64,000 bases of DNA from Chloroflexota bacterium (GCA_016887485.1 CP069394.1:1860001-1924000); one strand, 5' to 3'. Shown: positions 46,490 through 55,660, numbered from the stretch's first letter. Translations and numbers: made by a program. The notes: generated by a model not told the origin, from the letters alone.

Positions 46490-47764
46490 ATGAACGCCAG
46501 AGAACGCATCCGAACTGCCCTTGCCCACCAGGAACCTGACCGTGTCCCGCTTGATTTGGGTTCCAGCCCAACAACCGGCATGCATGTCTCCTCGGTTTAT
46601 TTATTGCGCCAGGCGCTGCAGCTCGACCCACCCGGCACACCGGTGAAGGTCACTGAGCCTTACCAGATGCTGGGAGAGATCAAGCCAGACCTGATGGACG
46701 TGTTAGGGGTGGATGTGGTCGGCCTGAGCAATCCCAATACGATGTTTGGCTACCCCCTGGCGGATTGGAAGCCCTGGACCTTCTTCGATGGGACGCCAGT
46801 CCTGGTGTCGGGCTGTTTCAATACCCAACCCGAAGCCAACGGCGACATCCTGATGTACCCCGAAGGCGACACCACCGCACCACCCAGTGGGAGGATGCCC
46901 TCTGGCGGCTTCTATTTTGACGCCATCGTCCGCCAACCTTCGTTTGATGAAGAGCATTTGGACCCGACGGACAACTGCGAAGAATTCCAGCCAGTCTCCG
47001 AGGCTGACCTGGATTTCTATGATAAGGAAGCGGAAGGTCTCTTCAATCAAACTGACCGGGCGATCCTTGCCAATTTCGGCGGCACCGGCTTTGGCGACAT
47101 CGCACTGGTCCCCGCCGTGCAGCTAAAAAATCCCCGCGGCATCCGCGACATGGAAGAATGGTATATGTCCACCGTAATACGGCGGGACTACATCTGGGCG
47201 GTCTTTGAGAAACAATGTGAGATCGGTCTGGAAAACCTGAAAAAGATCTATGAACGGGTCGGTGACAAAGTGGCCGTGGTCTACATTTCCGGTGCGGATT
47301 TTGGCGCCCAAAACGGCCCTTTCATCTCACCCAAGGCCTACCGTGATCTCTACCAACCCTTCCACAAGATCATCAACGATTGGGTGCACGCCAACACCGG
47401 CTGGAAGACCTTCATCCACTCCTGCGGTTCTGTGGTCAAGCTGATCCCGGATTTTATCGAGTCCGGCTTTGATGTCCTCAATCCGGTGCAAACCTCAGCA
47501 GCCGGCATGGCACCGGAGGGGCTGGCTGAGCGCTTTGGTGACCAGGTGACCTTCTGGGGCGGCGGGGTGGATACCCAACAAGTTTTGCCTTTTGGAACGC
47601 CGGAAGAGATTAGGGCACAGGTGCAGGAACGCATGCAGATCTTTGGCCGTGGCGGTGGGTTTGTTTTCAACCCAATCCATAACGTTCAGGCTCAAGTGCC
47701 GGTGGAGAACCTATTAGCGCTTTATGAAGCTGTGGCGGAATATAGGGATTATTCATTGAAATAA
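46490..47764 (+). CDS. Uroporphyrinogen decarboxylase (URO-D) superfamily, MtaA/CmuA-like
   Basis: 424 residues. URO-D fold: RERIRTALAHQEPDRVPLDL at the start, and the zinc motif of methylcobamide:CoM methyltransferase-type members, His-x-Cys-Gly in TFIHSCGSVVKLIPDFIESG, then DVLNPVQTSAAGM and FVFNPIHNVQAQVP. Such proteins move methyl groups between corrinoids and thiols rather than make heme. No corrinoid protein is adjacent, so the substrate is unknown. Single-gene unit. Confidence 0.82.
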   Translation: MNARERIRTALAHQEPDRVPLDLGSSPTTGMHVSSVYLLRQALQLDPPGTPVKVTEPYQMLGEIKPDLMDVLGVDVVGLSNPNTMFGYPLADWKPWTFFDGTPVLVSGCFNTQPEANGDILMYPEGDTTAPPSGRMPSGGFYFDAIVRQPSFDEEHLDPTDNCEEFQPVSEADLDFYDKEAEGLFNQTDRAILANFGGTGFGDIALVPAVQLKNPRGIRDMEEWYMSTVIRRDYIWAVFEKQCEIGLENLKKIYERVGDKVAVVYISGADFGAQNGPFISPKAYRDLYQPFHKIINDWVHANTGWKTFIHSCGSVVKLIPDFIESGFDVLNPVQTSAAGMAPEGLAERFGDQVTFWGGGVDTQQVLPFGTPEEIRAQVQERMQIFGRGGGFVFNPIHNVQAQVPVENLLALYEAVAEYRDYSLK

Positions 47765-47785
47765 AGACGACCCCTTTATATAGAC

Positions 47786-47810
47786 AAAAGCCATCCTTGG
47801 GATGGCTTTT
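47786..47810 (+). terminator. Bidirectional terminator URO-D / SIS gene
   Basis: AAAAGCCATCC-TTG-GGATGGCTTTT is symmetrical, with A- and T-runs on both sides, between convergent genes. Confidence 0.88.
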
Positions 47811-47836
47811 GCGTTGGAAGTATATCGAAGCCGAAC

Positions 47837-48982
47837 TTACTTCTTCGTCACCCACTTATCCTCTTTCATGATGTATGAAAAGGCTTCTTTGAATTCGGGT
47901 TTATCCATGGAAAGGCGGTCAGGATGAGTCCCGTTACCCAGCAGGCCAAAGTGATAGCCAATCTGCCATAGCGGCACCATATAGGGGATGGCGGAAATTA
48001 GGTCGGGGATGCCCGCAGGTAATTCAACCAAATAATCGACTGCTGGAGCCTGCGTGCCTTTGGGGGCCAATAACACGGTCCTGGCGCCAATAGTACGGGC
48101 GGCTGCCATCATGCCAAACATCCGGTTTTCTAATGCGGCGGTCGGCGCAATTCCAATCACACCGGCGTCGGGCGTGAGTCCCTGCATGGGACCGTGGATA
48201 TAGTTTTCCATCTCATAACGCAGGGTGGGGATCCCACTGGACTGATTAAATGCCATTGCTGCTTCACCTGCATTCGCCCAGTTCGGACCAAAACCCACAA
48301 TCAACTGATAGCGGCGGTCACTGAGAAGGTTCACAACCTTTGGCGCTTCGATCTCAAATGCCGCCATAAAACCCTTCACCTGCTCAGGCAGTGCCAGAAG
48401 GGCCTCCTTATATTCATCCGGGTCGTCCACAACCTTCAAAACTTCAGCCAGGGCCTGCACAAGGAGCTGCAGCCGGTAAATGGCCGTTGCATAGGTCCGG
48501 GAGGCGGGCAGTTCAATCTTGGAGCCGCCCGGCCCGATCAGCAATTGATCCACCGCTTCGGCCAGGGCGGATCCTTTGATATCAGTCACGCCAACCGTAT
48601 AGGCGCCCAAGGCCTTGACTTGTTCAACCACGCGGAGGTCGCCTTCGGATTTCCCTGAGTGGGAAATGAAAAAGACGGCGGTCTTGGAATCACAGCCTTC
48701 GTAGGGATATTCCTGAAAGACATTGGTCACATAACAGCTGGCTGGGATCTTCGTTAGTTTTTCAAACAAAGACTCCACCGCAAGGGCAGCAAAGTAGGAA
48801 GACCCACGTCCCAACATAATCAATTTTTTGATCCCACGCTTTTGGAAATCCGTCGCTATTTTCTGGATATCCGACTGTACCTCACCTTCGAGGCACTCAT
48901 TTAATAATGCCGGGATCATCTGGAGCGAATCCCACACATGGTAGGGATGTTGGGTACGATAATGATCTTTGTTTTGTTCCAT
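47837..48982 (-). CDS. SIS-domain sugar isomerase/deglycase (GlmS-C/FrlB/AgaS type)
   Basis: 381 residues from ATG 48982 (AAAGAGGTTGAG upstream). Two SIS domains: IKKLIMLGRGSSYFAALAVE and FFISHSGKSEGDLRVVEQVK in the first, YQLIVGFGPNWANAGEAAMA and YEMENYIHGPMQGLTPDAGV in the second. The glutaminase domain of GlmS is absent. Relatives isomerise or deglycate amino-sugar phosphates. It lies downstream of the DeoR regulator and the PTS genes, so it probably acts on the imported phosphorylated sugar or a by-product. Confidence 0.85.
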   Translation of the reverse strand: MEQNKDHYRTQHPYHVWDSLQMIPALLNECLEGEVQSDIQKIATDFQKRGIKKLIMLGRGSSYFAALAVESLFEKLTKIPASCYVTNVFQEYPYEGCDSKTAVFFISHSGKSEGDLRVVEQVKALGAYTVGVTDIKGSALAEAVDQLLIGPGGSKIELPASRTYATAIYRLQLLVQALAEVLKVVDDPDEYKEALLALPEQVKGFMAAFEIEAPKVVNLLSDRRYQLIVGFGPNWANAGEAAMAFNQSSGIPTLRYEMENYIHGPMQGLTPDAGVIGIAPTAALENRMFGMMAAARTIGARTVLLAPKGTQAPAVDYLVELPAGIPDLISAIPYMVPLWQIGYHFGLLGNGTHPDRLSMDKPEFKEAFSYIMKEDKWVTKK

Positions 48983-49024
48983 CTCAACCTCTTTCAAACA
49001 AATTGGCTCAGCCACTCTGATCAA

Positions 49025-49034
49025 TTTGTCATTT
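49025..49034 (+). promoter_or_regulatory. Candidate DeoR box upstream of the SIS gene
   Basis: TTTGTCATTT differs by one base from ATTGTCATTT found upstream of the DeoR gene. Single box, so weak evidence. Confidence 0.3.
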
Positions 49035-49161
49035 CTCAAATTTGTTTTTTCAAATGAGCATAATTTTCAGAACCATCAAACGCGTCTCAAATAACCGGCA
49101 CCGCCAGTGGCAGTCCGTTACAAAATAACGTATCTTGCTGGTTGTCAATCGTGAATATTAA

Positions 49162-49950
49162 TTAAGCCCGAATAACCTCTGGTCCTAATTGTCGAATGGC
49201 ATCTGCCTCTTCAATGGGCAGACCGGTATCCGTGACAATCACTGATGTGCGTTGAATATCCGTAATAGATAGCAAACAAACTTTCCCAAATTTGGAAGAG
49301 TCCGCTGCCACGATCAGGTCCTTGGTCACGGCGACCATCTGACGCTTGATCATCGCCAGGCCCGGGTCAACCGTCGTGAAGCCGCTGGTCCGTGATACAC
49401 CATCCACACCCAATATCGTGTGCTCTGGCTGGAAACGTTTGATCGTATCCAATGCAATTTCACCAAAGGTGTCTTGATATTCACGGCGCAACGTGCCACC
49501 GGTCAGATAAATGGTCGCATCAGGAATTTCCGATAAAACCGGAAATAAAAACAGCGATGTCGTGACGATCTTCAAATTGCGTTTCTTGCGAAGTTCCAAA
49601 GCCACAAAATAGTTCGTCGAGCCGCCATCCATCATGACCGAATCGCCATCACTGATCAAGTCTGCAACAGCCTTACCAATCCGGATTTTTTCTTCTTTTT
49701 TGGTTTCAACTCGCAATTGCAGTAAATTCTTTTCTAAGACAAAATCTTCCGTGGAATCCTGCACCAAAATTGCGCCGCCATGCGTCCGAGAAATAAGTCC
49801 TCGGGTCTCAAGCTCTGCCAGGTCCAGCCGGATCATTCCAGCACTTTTATCAAATTTTCTTGTCAGCTGATCCACAGAAACGCTTTTTTGTTCAAAAAGC
49901 ATTTCCATGATCATGCGTAAGCGTTCTTCACGAAATACTTTCTTCTTCAT
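49162..49950 (-). CDS. DeoR/GlpR-family transcriptional regulator
   Basis: 262 residues. N-terminal winged HTH (ERLRMIMEMLFEQKSVSVDQ; MIRLDLAELETRGLISRTHG) and a C-terminal sugar-phosphate sensor domain of DeoRC type (SDGDSVMMDGGSTNYFVALE; IYLTGGTLRREYQDTFGEIA; VAADSSKFG). Members repress sugar catabolism genes until a phosphorylated sugar binds. Position between the PTS operon and the SIS gene, and repeated boxes at 49988, 50028, 55590 and 55620, make it the likely local regulator. AAGGTGAG precedes the ATG. Confidence 0.92.
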   Translation of the reverse strand: MKKKVFREERLRMIMEMLFEQKSVSVDQLTRKFDKSAGMIRLDLAELETRGLISRTHGGAILVQDSTEDFVLEKNLLQLRVETKKEEKIRIGKAVADLISDGDSVMMDGGSTNYFVALELRKKRNLKIVTTSLFLFPVLSEIPDATIYLTGGTLRREYQDTFGEIALDTIKRFQPEHTILGVDGVSRTSGFTTVDPGLAMIKRQMVAVTKDLIVAADSSKFGKVCLLSITDIQRTSVIVTDTGLPIEEADAIRQLGPEVIRA

Positions 49951-49982
49951 AGACTCACCTTAGGATCAACAATTAGACTCCA

Positions 49983-50037
49983 ATTATATTATCATTTCAA
50001 TCTAACCCGCAATAATTGATAATGTAAATTGTCATTT
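49983..50037 (-). promoter_or_regulatory. deoR-type gene promoter with two operator boxes
   Basis: Minus-strand TATAAT (49983-49988) with a weak -35 TTGCGG 18 nt upstream. On the plus strand ATTATCATTT (49988-49997) and ATTGTCATTT (50028-50037) are 40 bp apart, about four helical turns, with an inverted relative AATTGATAAT (50014-50023) between them. Consistent with autoregulation. Confidence 0.5.
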
Positions 50038-50100
50038 CGCGATTTAACGATAAGGCAATTTGGCGACGGGCACACTTTTCCTATAGCTAAAAGATTAATC

Positions 50101-50137
50101 AAGGCACCATGAACACGAGGTCCATGGTGCCTTTTCA
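50101..50137 (-). terminator. Terminator after the PTS operon
   Basis: AAGGCACCATG/CATGGTGCCTT, an 11-bp stem with an 11-nt loop, 15 bp after the IIC stop. The T-run is better on the plus strand than on the minus strand. Confidence 0.6.
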
Positions 50138-50149
50138 TGTGAGCAGCTC

Positions 50150-51181
50150 TTAGAGAGCTTCCGCAGCAGATTCTTCTGCAGCAACTTTGGGTTTGAGGGC
50201 AACCAGCACCAACGCACCAACCACACCACCGATCAGGATGGAGAGGATGAACAAAATTGGTTTATTAGCAAGAGGCAGCACGAAGAGGCCACCATGGGGA
50301 GCCGTCATTGTCACACCGAGGGCCATGCTGACGGCGGAGCCAACAGCAGAGCCAGCGATGATGGAGGGCAGCACCCGGGCAGGATCACCAGCAGCATAAG
50401 GAATAGTGAATTCGGTGATAAATGTGGCAGCGCCAATGAAGCAGCCAGCCAGACCACCGCGTTCGGTCTCTGTGAATTTGTTCTTGGCAATCAACATGGC
50501 CAAAGCAATAACTAAAGGAGGAACCATACCGCCAACCATGACAGCAGCAAGGGGGGCATAGTTGCCAGCGGCTTCAACAACGCCAAGGGCGAAGAAGTAA
50601 GCAGCTTTGTTCACAGGGCCACCCATATCCAGGGCCATCATACCACCGAGTAGAGCACCGAGGAGTAAGGCACTTCCAGTCCCAATGTTGTTCAGGAAGT
50701 TGCTCATAGTGGTGTTCAACCAGGCTACAGGGCCGCCGATGACGTAGATCATCAACAGGCCAACAATTGTGGTTGCGAACAAAGGAATGATGAGCACAGG
50801 CATCAGAGAGCGCAGCCAGCCAGGAACGCTGATTTTCTTGATGGCTTCGACGATATAGCCAGCCAGCAAACCGGCGATGATGCCACCGATGAAACCAGCG
50901 CCGATTCGATCAGCAACAATACCACCCACAAAACCGGGGGCGATGCCAGGGCGATCAGAAATGGAGTAGGCAATGTAGCCAGCCAGGACAGCGACCATCA
51001 AACCAAAGGCGTCTTTACCAAGGAAAAACAGTTGGGCAGCAAAGCCAGAGCCTTCAAACACATAGATGCCACCGAACAGGAAACCCAGGGCAATCAAAAT
51101 ACCACCGGGAACAACGAATGGGATCATGTACGACACACCGGTTAAGAGGTGCCGCTGCAAATCGGATAGGAACTTTTTCAT
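50150..51181 (-). CDS. PTS fructose-family transporter subunit IIC
   Basis: 343 residues with eight or more hydrophobic segments. Matches the EIIC of the fructose/mannitol superfamily: LTGVSYMIPFVVPGGILIAL at the start, GIAPGFVGGIVADRIGAGFI, DMGGPVNKAAYFFALG with the conserved GGPxNK, and MTAPHGGLFVLPLANKP. It forms the membrane channel that takes up and phosphorylates the sugar with the IIB and IIA encoded just upstream. EI and HPr are not in the window. Confidence 0.94.
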   Translation of the reverse strand: MKKFLSDLQRHLLTGVSYMIPFVVPGGILIALGFLFGGIYVFEGSGFAAQLFFLGKDAFGLMVAVLAGYIAYSISDRPGIAPGFVGGIVADRIGAGFIGGIIAGLLAGYIVEAIKKISVPGWLRSLMPVLIIPLFATTIVGLLMIYVIGGPVAWLNTTMSNFLNNIGTGSALLLGALLGGMMALDMGGPVNKAAYFFALGVVEAAGNYAPLAAVMVGGMVPPLVIALAMLIAKNKFTETERGGLAGCFIGAATFITEFTIPYAAGDPARVLPSIIAGSAVGSAVSMALGVTMTAPHGGLFVLPLANKPILFILSILIGGVVGALVLVALKPKVAAEESAAEAL

Positions 51182-51248
51182 TACAACTCTCCTTTTATAA
51201 CAAAAATAAAAATTGGATTTAGAGACCTAAGATGACTGCTGATTTCGC

Positions 51249-51563
51249 TTATGCAAATCCTCCTTTCTCTTTTGCATGCAAAAGAGACTCATCCGGTTTA
51301 CCAATAAATTGACCGGGATCCATCATGATCACATTCTTATCTTTGAAGCGATCCTTCTCACGAATATTGATATTGGTCACAAACAGAACCAGATCCGCTT
51401 CATCAATATCTTTTTGATTGAGACGGTGCTCAAGACCCATTGACCCCTGGATCTCGACCTTGATCTCATCGCCAGCTTTTTTTGCACTCTTTTTGAGGCC
51501 TTCTGCTGCCATATAGGTATGTGCAATACCTGCACTACAAGCGCTCACTGCTACGATCTTCAT
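51249..51563 (-). CDS. PTS fructose-family subunit IIB
   Basis: 104 residues, the size of one IIB-fructose domain. The phospho-accepting Cys9 is in AVSACSAGIAHTYMAAEGLK, the fructose IIB signature, followed by KVEIQGSMGLEHRL and ADLVLFVTNINI. It carries phosphate from IIA to the sugar. Encoded as a separate protein, whereas IIB is often fused to IIC. Confidence 0.94.
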   Translation of the reverse strand: MKIVAVSACSAGIAHTYMAAEGLKKSAKKAGDEIKVEIQGSMGLEHRLNQKDIDEADLVLFVTNINIREKDRFKDKNVIMMDPGQFIGKPDESLLHAKEKGGFA

Positions 51564-51586
51564 AATAAAACTCTCCTTTTTTTGGT

Positions 51587-52078
51587 CTAATCCATTAGAT
51601 ACTGCTCACATTCGATAATTGCAGAAATGACGTCATCATAATTGGACGCCAGCATAAGGGCTTCCCGAAATTCTTCATGAACCAACAAACGAGCTAATTT
51701 GGCCAAAACAGCCATATAGGCGTCAGGAGAAGTGCGGTCTGGAATGGCCAGGAGAAAAACCAGTTTGACATTGGCTTTATCATTCTGAGAAATATATTCA
51801 AAGCCATCCATGCACCGGCCGAAAGCGATCCCTGCCTCACGAACCCCAGGACTTTTCCCATGGGGAATTGCGATATCAAAACCCATGTAGGTGGAACCCA
51901 TATCCTCCCGTTCATAAACGGATTGGATATAAAGGTCCTTATCCACCAACAAACCAGCCTCATCCAGCTTTTTGGCCAGACAGGCAATCACATCATCCTT
52001 GCTGTGAATACCCTGTAACTCAAGGTCAATGGCTGATGGTTGAATAACTTCGCTGATCCGCATTTCCTGGAGATCCAT
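51587..52078 (-). CDS. PTS fructose/mannitol-family subunit IIA
   Basis: 163 residues from ATG 52078 (GAGGAG upstream; the longer frame overlaps the previous gene). The active-site His is in GFDIAIPHGKSPGVREAGIA, with the VYEREDMGSTYMG block before it and VKLVFLLAIPD after. It receives phosphate from HPr. It lies 4 bp after the stop of the dehydrogenase fusion gene. Confidence 0.93.
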   Translation of the reverse strand: MDLQEMRISEVIQPSAIDLELQGIHSKDDVIACLAKKLDEAGLLVDKDLYIQSVYEREDMGSTYMGFDIAIPHGKSPGVREAGIAFGRCMDGFEYISQNDKANVKLVFLLAIPDRTSPDAYMAVLAKLARLLVHEEFREALMLASNYDDVISAIIECEQYLMD

Positions 52079-52082
52079 GCGA

Positions 52083-53795
52083 CTACTCCTCTTCTTTTTC
52101 GATGAGCATGGGGGCCAATGCTTCGATTGCGAATTGGCAGGCTTTGCCAACTGTATCCGTGCAGCCGTTTGGTCCATGCCCGCCAGCTTCTTCAAAAGCA
52201 ACCGATTCCGCTTTCACACTCAGGTCATATGGCCTGCCATATTTCACTGTGTGGATATGGACGCAGGTAATCCCACCGAATTCAGTCGTGAATTTTTCAT
52301 AGAGTTGTTGAACGAGATCGAAATTCTGATACTTGGTTTCACGATTGCCATCAAAATGTTCTCGACGGCGGTTATAGATATTACCAATCGCCAGAACCGC
52401 GCCGGTGAAGGCGGAGCAGGTGTTATTATTTTTTAGACCGATCCCGCCGCAAAGCCCAGTGGCCGCTTTAAACACCTCGGGGTCAAATGTGCCCAGAAGT
52501 TCAGAGATGGCCGCATAGGAAGACTGACCACAGCCATGATAGACTGATTCATATTTAAAACCGAGATCATAGGCTTCTTTGGCTTTCTTCCGCCAGTCAA
52601 TTTCTTTTCCAGCCTGCTGATAAGCAGCTTTGATAGCTTCCATGAGTTTCTTTTCCAAAGGGTCCTCTCCAAGACTGGTAGCAGTCTTGAGGGCTGCCTC
52701 CAAGCCGTGATCTTCGATATCATCGGTTAATTTTATGGAATTTGGGTCATCCTCAGTGCGAAAATGCAGTGCATAAGCAATCGCTCGAACCAAATACTTG
52801 GGGTCAACGCCGTTTTTCAGGCAAAGCAATGAAGGCCCAATCAACCGGTCAGTTTTTTTGAGCTTCCGCAGCGGGTCAGCAGCCATGCGAGCCACAGTGT
52901 CACCAATGCTCGGGTTATTCGTCTGGTCAATGACGCCCTCAACCCATTTAGCCATCGCTTCCGCTGTGAAACCATATTGATTTTGGAGCGCGGTGCTGAC
53001 CTCATTCAACGCGCCTTCAGCTTCAGTCCGTAATTTTGGATCCGCCAGGCAATCCACCAGCAATTTGTAGCCATCCTGATAGCCCTGGTAACCCAGAACG
53101 GCATGGCACATATTATAGGTGTACATCTTCCGTTGTTCTTCGGCCCGCATATCGGTCACCAAGCGGAAGGCAGCAATCTGAGGTGGTTCGGCCTTGAAGG
53201 CACTCGCGTCCACCGGGAACTCCGCATAACCATTGGTCCACACGACCAAGGGATCTTTTTCAACCTCAGCTGCGGGGGCTGGCGGCGCCATCCGAATAAT
53301 CAGTGATTCAACCACACCAATTTTCTCGTCAAAATAGGCTTGTTGTTCTGCATCAAGTCCCTGATACAACGCCGTGGAGAAAACCGGCCCGGCATGCACC
53401 AGATTGGTGCAAATAATAATATCCAAGGGATCATTCGGCCGAACGCTGCGACGCGCGAGGATCAATTTTTGTAATTCTACAGCAACTGCCTCAAAGACCT
53501 TGGGGAAAGTCGCAATGGCGATCACATCCACTTCATTGACCAGCTTCTGCAGGACATCCTTTTGCGAAACGTGATAGGCCTTAAATTGACTTACAGGGAT
53601 GCGCTGGATATTATCCGCGCCAAACGCGCGAACCACCGTATAGACACCCTGCTCATTGAGCAAGTCCACCAGGGGCTGAGCGGCATCAACAAAATTCAGC
53701 TCATATCCCGAGTCGGCAAAGATGTCACCGATGAAACCACGGCCAATTCTACCGGCACCCCAGATGAGGATTTGTTTTTCGCTATTATTGCTCAT
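52083..53795 (-). CDS. Mannitol-1-phosphate dehydrogenase fused to a C_GCAxxG_C_C redox domain
   Basis: 570 residues. Residues 1 to about 390 are a long-chain mannitol dehydrogenase: ILIWGAGRIGRGFIGDIFAD for NAD, the catalytic-Lys block KMYTYNMCHAVLGYQGYQDG, and DTVARMAADPLRKLKKTDRL. Residues about 415-565 match the C_GCAxxG_C_C family: YHGCGQSSYAAISELL, GLCGGIGLKNNNTCSAFTGA, with Cys at 422, 449, 460, 511, 545 and 553. The dehydrogenase oxidises a polyol phosphate to a ketose phosphate; the added domain may bind a redox cofactor. The ATG overlaps the upstream stop (ATGA). I know of no such fusion. Confidence 0.88.
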   Translation of the reverse strand: MSNNSEKQILIWGAGRIGRGFIGDIFADSGYELNFVDAAQPLVDLLNEQGVYTVVRAFGADNIQRIPVSQFKAYHVSQKDVLQKLVNEVDVIAIATFPKVFEAVAVELQKLILARRSVRPNDPLDIIICTNLVHAGPVFSTALYQGLDAEQQAYFDEKIGVVESLIIRMAPPAPAAEVEKDPLVVWTNGYAEFPVDASAFKAEPPQIAAFRLVTDMRAEEQRKMYTYNMCHAVLGYQGYQDGYKLLVDCLADPKLRTEAEGALNEVSTALQNQYGFTAEAMAKWVEGVIDQTNNPSIGDTVARMAADPLRKLKKTDRLIGPSLLCLKNGVDPKYLVRAIAYALHFRTEDDPNSIKLTDDIEDHGLEAALKTATSLGEDPLEKKLMEAIKAAYQQAGKEIDWRKKAKEAYDLGFKYESVYHGCGQSSYAAISELLGTFDPEVFKAATGLCGGIGLKNNNTCSAFTGAVLAIGNIYNRRREHFDGNRETKYQNFDLVQQLYEKFTTEFGGITCVHIHTVKYGRPYDLSVKAESVAFEEAGGHGPNGCTDTVGKACQFAIEALAPMLIEKEEE

Positions 53796-55522
53796 GACAG
53801 TTGGCTCTCAAAAAATGCTGCTTCAGCGGCGGCGTTCCAGGTATCGTTCTCGCCCAACAGCTTGGCGACGTCTGGCAGTACTTCTCCAAGTTCGGTCAGG
53901 CCTGTGAGCGGGAGGTCCGAAAATTGCGGAAAGATCACGATCTTGCCAGGGTAAACCGAATCCTTCATCGCCCGGATGCCATCCGGGATTTCCATCAGCC
54001 CACCAATGGCGGCAACGGAAAGATTAGTATCCAATTGGCTAGCCAGGCACCGATCAACAACTGCTTTTTGGTCGTCAAGACCGGAGCCGCTATGACCAAT
54101 GAAGCGGATCTGACGTTCACCGGCGATCAGCATGGGATCCACCGCCAGGCTCACGCCTCGTTTCATCCCGGCAAAAATGTTGATCATGCCGTCCTTGGCG
54201 ACATATTGGCAAGCATCCCCAATGATAGCAGGAATGGTGACCATGACCTCAACATCATCAACGCCGCCCTCGTCCAAGATTTTTTCCATTTCCTTGCGAT
54301 AACCAGCATCATCTTCCACCGGGTTGAGCAGGACCAGCTCTTTGCCATATTTTTCAGCCAAGGGACCAAAGAAGGTTCGGATAGATTCCAGGCGGACATC
54401 TGTCACCTCGGTCACAATGATCTTGCGAGGACCAACCTGCGATTCAATCGCCCGTTGCACGTGCATCCGGCCCATCGGACCGCCGCCGCCCAAAATCCAG
54501 GCGATGCCGCCTTCCAGGAATTCCACCCGGGCGGGATTCCGGTCATAAGCCTCACGGAGGTTCAAGCCATCCGTACCAACGTATTGGTAGTTATCATAGT
54601 GGAGGCGACCCAGGTCAATGGACACCTGCTCAACCATGCCGGCATTCAAATAAAAACTAATTACGGCATTCTTTGCCAGTTTCTCAGCCAGATTAGTCAG
54701 TTCATTTGCACCCAGATCCAGGAGCAGCAGGTCATCAAAGCTCTCTTCCGCATCCTGAAGTTCAGCGTGGGAGCAGGCCTTGAAGGAAATGCCTTCTTTT
54801 TTGCAAAGGGCTTCAACACGCTCCACTAAATCCGCGGGCAGGTCACAAACGAAAATTTCCGCCGGTTTGTTGGCAGCGACCCAATCGTCATCCAGAACAA
54901 AACCGGACCGTGTCCCCTCACCGCCCACGATCAGCATTGAGCCGCTAGCTTTCAGGTGGCTGCGATAGCCCATCCGATAAGCAGCTTCCACGCACGCCCA
55001 GGGCTCGGTGATGGCAGCAGCCGCATGGGTCATCTCACTAGGCACCGAAATGAGGTAATTACCGGCGTCACCGTTGAGGATGCGGTGATCAATCACGGCG
55101 AATTGGCGATAAGCGCCGTCCATCCCAAAGGAGAAGGGAATGCTCTTGCCATCCACCCAGACATCCGGCTGGATGGTGTAACGCTGTCCGACTTGATATT
55201 CATCCTTCAGGTTATCCCCAACCTTGATAACCGTCATACTTAGCTCATGACCGGGCACAATTGGATTTTCCTGCAGGTTACGATCTTTCAATCGGGGGTG
55301 GTTATCGCCCAGGGAGATTTCCTTGACATCCGTGTAACATAAACTGACGGCATCAATTCGCATCAGCAATTCATCAGCGGTGATCTCAGGGATTTCACGT
55401 TTAACCGGTTTGCCATTCAAACCGAGTTTTTCAATCCCGGCGCCATATAAGGGCCAGGCATATTGACTTTCAGGAATGGGGTTTTCAACATTCTGATACT
55501 GCTGCAACGCATTGGAATTCAT
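53792..55522 (-). CDS. Zinc-dependent MDR sugar/polyol dehydrogenase, double-Rossmann form
   Basis: 576 residues from ATG 55522 (GAGG about 11 nt upstream; 55531 is also possible), against about 350-420 for the family. GroES-like catalytic domain with Zn ligands Cys in SLCYTDVKEI, GHE in IVPGHELSMTVI, and Glu in TEPWACVEAAYRM. Then two nucleotide-fold-like segments: a first with GSMLIVGGEGTRSGF and VCDLPADLVERVEALC, and a second with the real glycine motif AWILGGGGPMGRMHVQ. Resembles L-sorbose-1-phosphate reductases. First gene of the PTS operon, with a strong promoter. Confidence 0.82.
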   Translation of the reverse strand: MNSNALQQYQNVENPIPESQYAWPLYGAGIEKLGLNGKPVKREIPEITADELLMRIDAVSLCYTDVKEISLGDNHPRLKDRNLQENPIVPGHELSMTVIKVGDNLKDEYQVGQRYTIQPDVWVDGKSIPFSFGMDGAYRQFAVIDHRILNGDAGNYLISVPSEMTHAAAAITEPWACVEAAYRMGYRSHLKASGSMLIVGGEGTRSGFVLDDDWVAANKPAEIFVCDLPADLVERVEALCKKEGISFKACSHAELQDAEESFDDLLLLDLGANELTNLAEKLAKNAVISFYLNAGMVEQVSIDLGRLHYDNYQYVGTDGLNLREAYDRNPARVEFLEGGIAWILGGGGPMGRMHVQRAIESQVGPRKIIVTEVTDVRLESIRTFFGPLAEKYGKELVLLNPVEDDAGYRKEMEKILDEGGVDDVEVMVTIPAIIGDACQYVAKDGMINIFAGMKRGVSLAVDPMLIAGERQIRFIGHSGSGLDDQKAVVDRCLASQLDTNLSVAAIGGLMEIPDGIRAMKDSVYPGKIVIFPQFSDLPLTGLTELGEVLPDVAKLLGENDTWNAAAEAAFFESQLS

Positions 55523-55575
55523 ACTGATCATGACCTCGATGTGTAATTAATGTCTGTTTACTAATTATTAACGTT

Positions 55576-55604
55576 ATTATATAGATTTAATTGTCGTTTG
55601 TCAA
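55576..55604 (-). promoter_or_regulatory. Consensus sigma-70 promoter of the PTS operon, with operator box
   Basis: Minus strand: TTGACA (55599-55604), a 17-nt spacer, TATAAT (55576-55581); both boxes match the consensus. ATTGTCGTTT at 55590-55599 (plus-strand reading) lies in the spacer and touches the -35, and a second copy lies at 55620-55629, exactly 30 bp away. A repressor here would block transcription. Confidence 0.8.
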
Positions 55605-55619
55605 TTATTTTTTGCGTTT

Positions 55620-55629
55620 ATTGTCGTTT
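55620..55629 (+). promoter_or_regulatory. Second ATTGTCGTTT operator box
   Basis: Identical to 55590-55599 and three helical turns away, so both faces point the same way. It lies between the two divergent promoters. Confidence 0.6.
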
Positions 55630-55660
55630 TATGATATTATTGGGGTATGAAACCTCGCCT

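Noticed and set aside
53801-54829. Long open frame on the plus strand opposite the zinc dehydrogenase
   Set aside because: Antisense to a well-supported gene; composition is not protein-like and no domain is visible.
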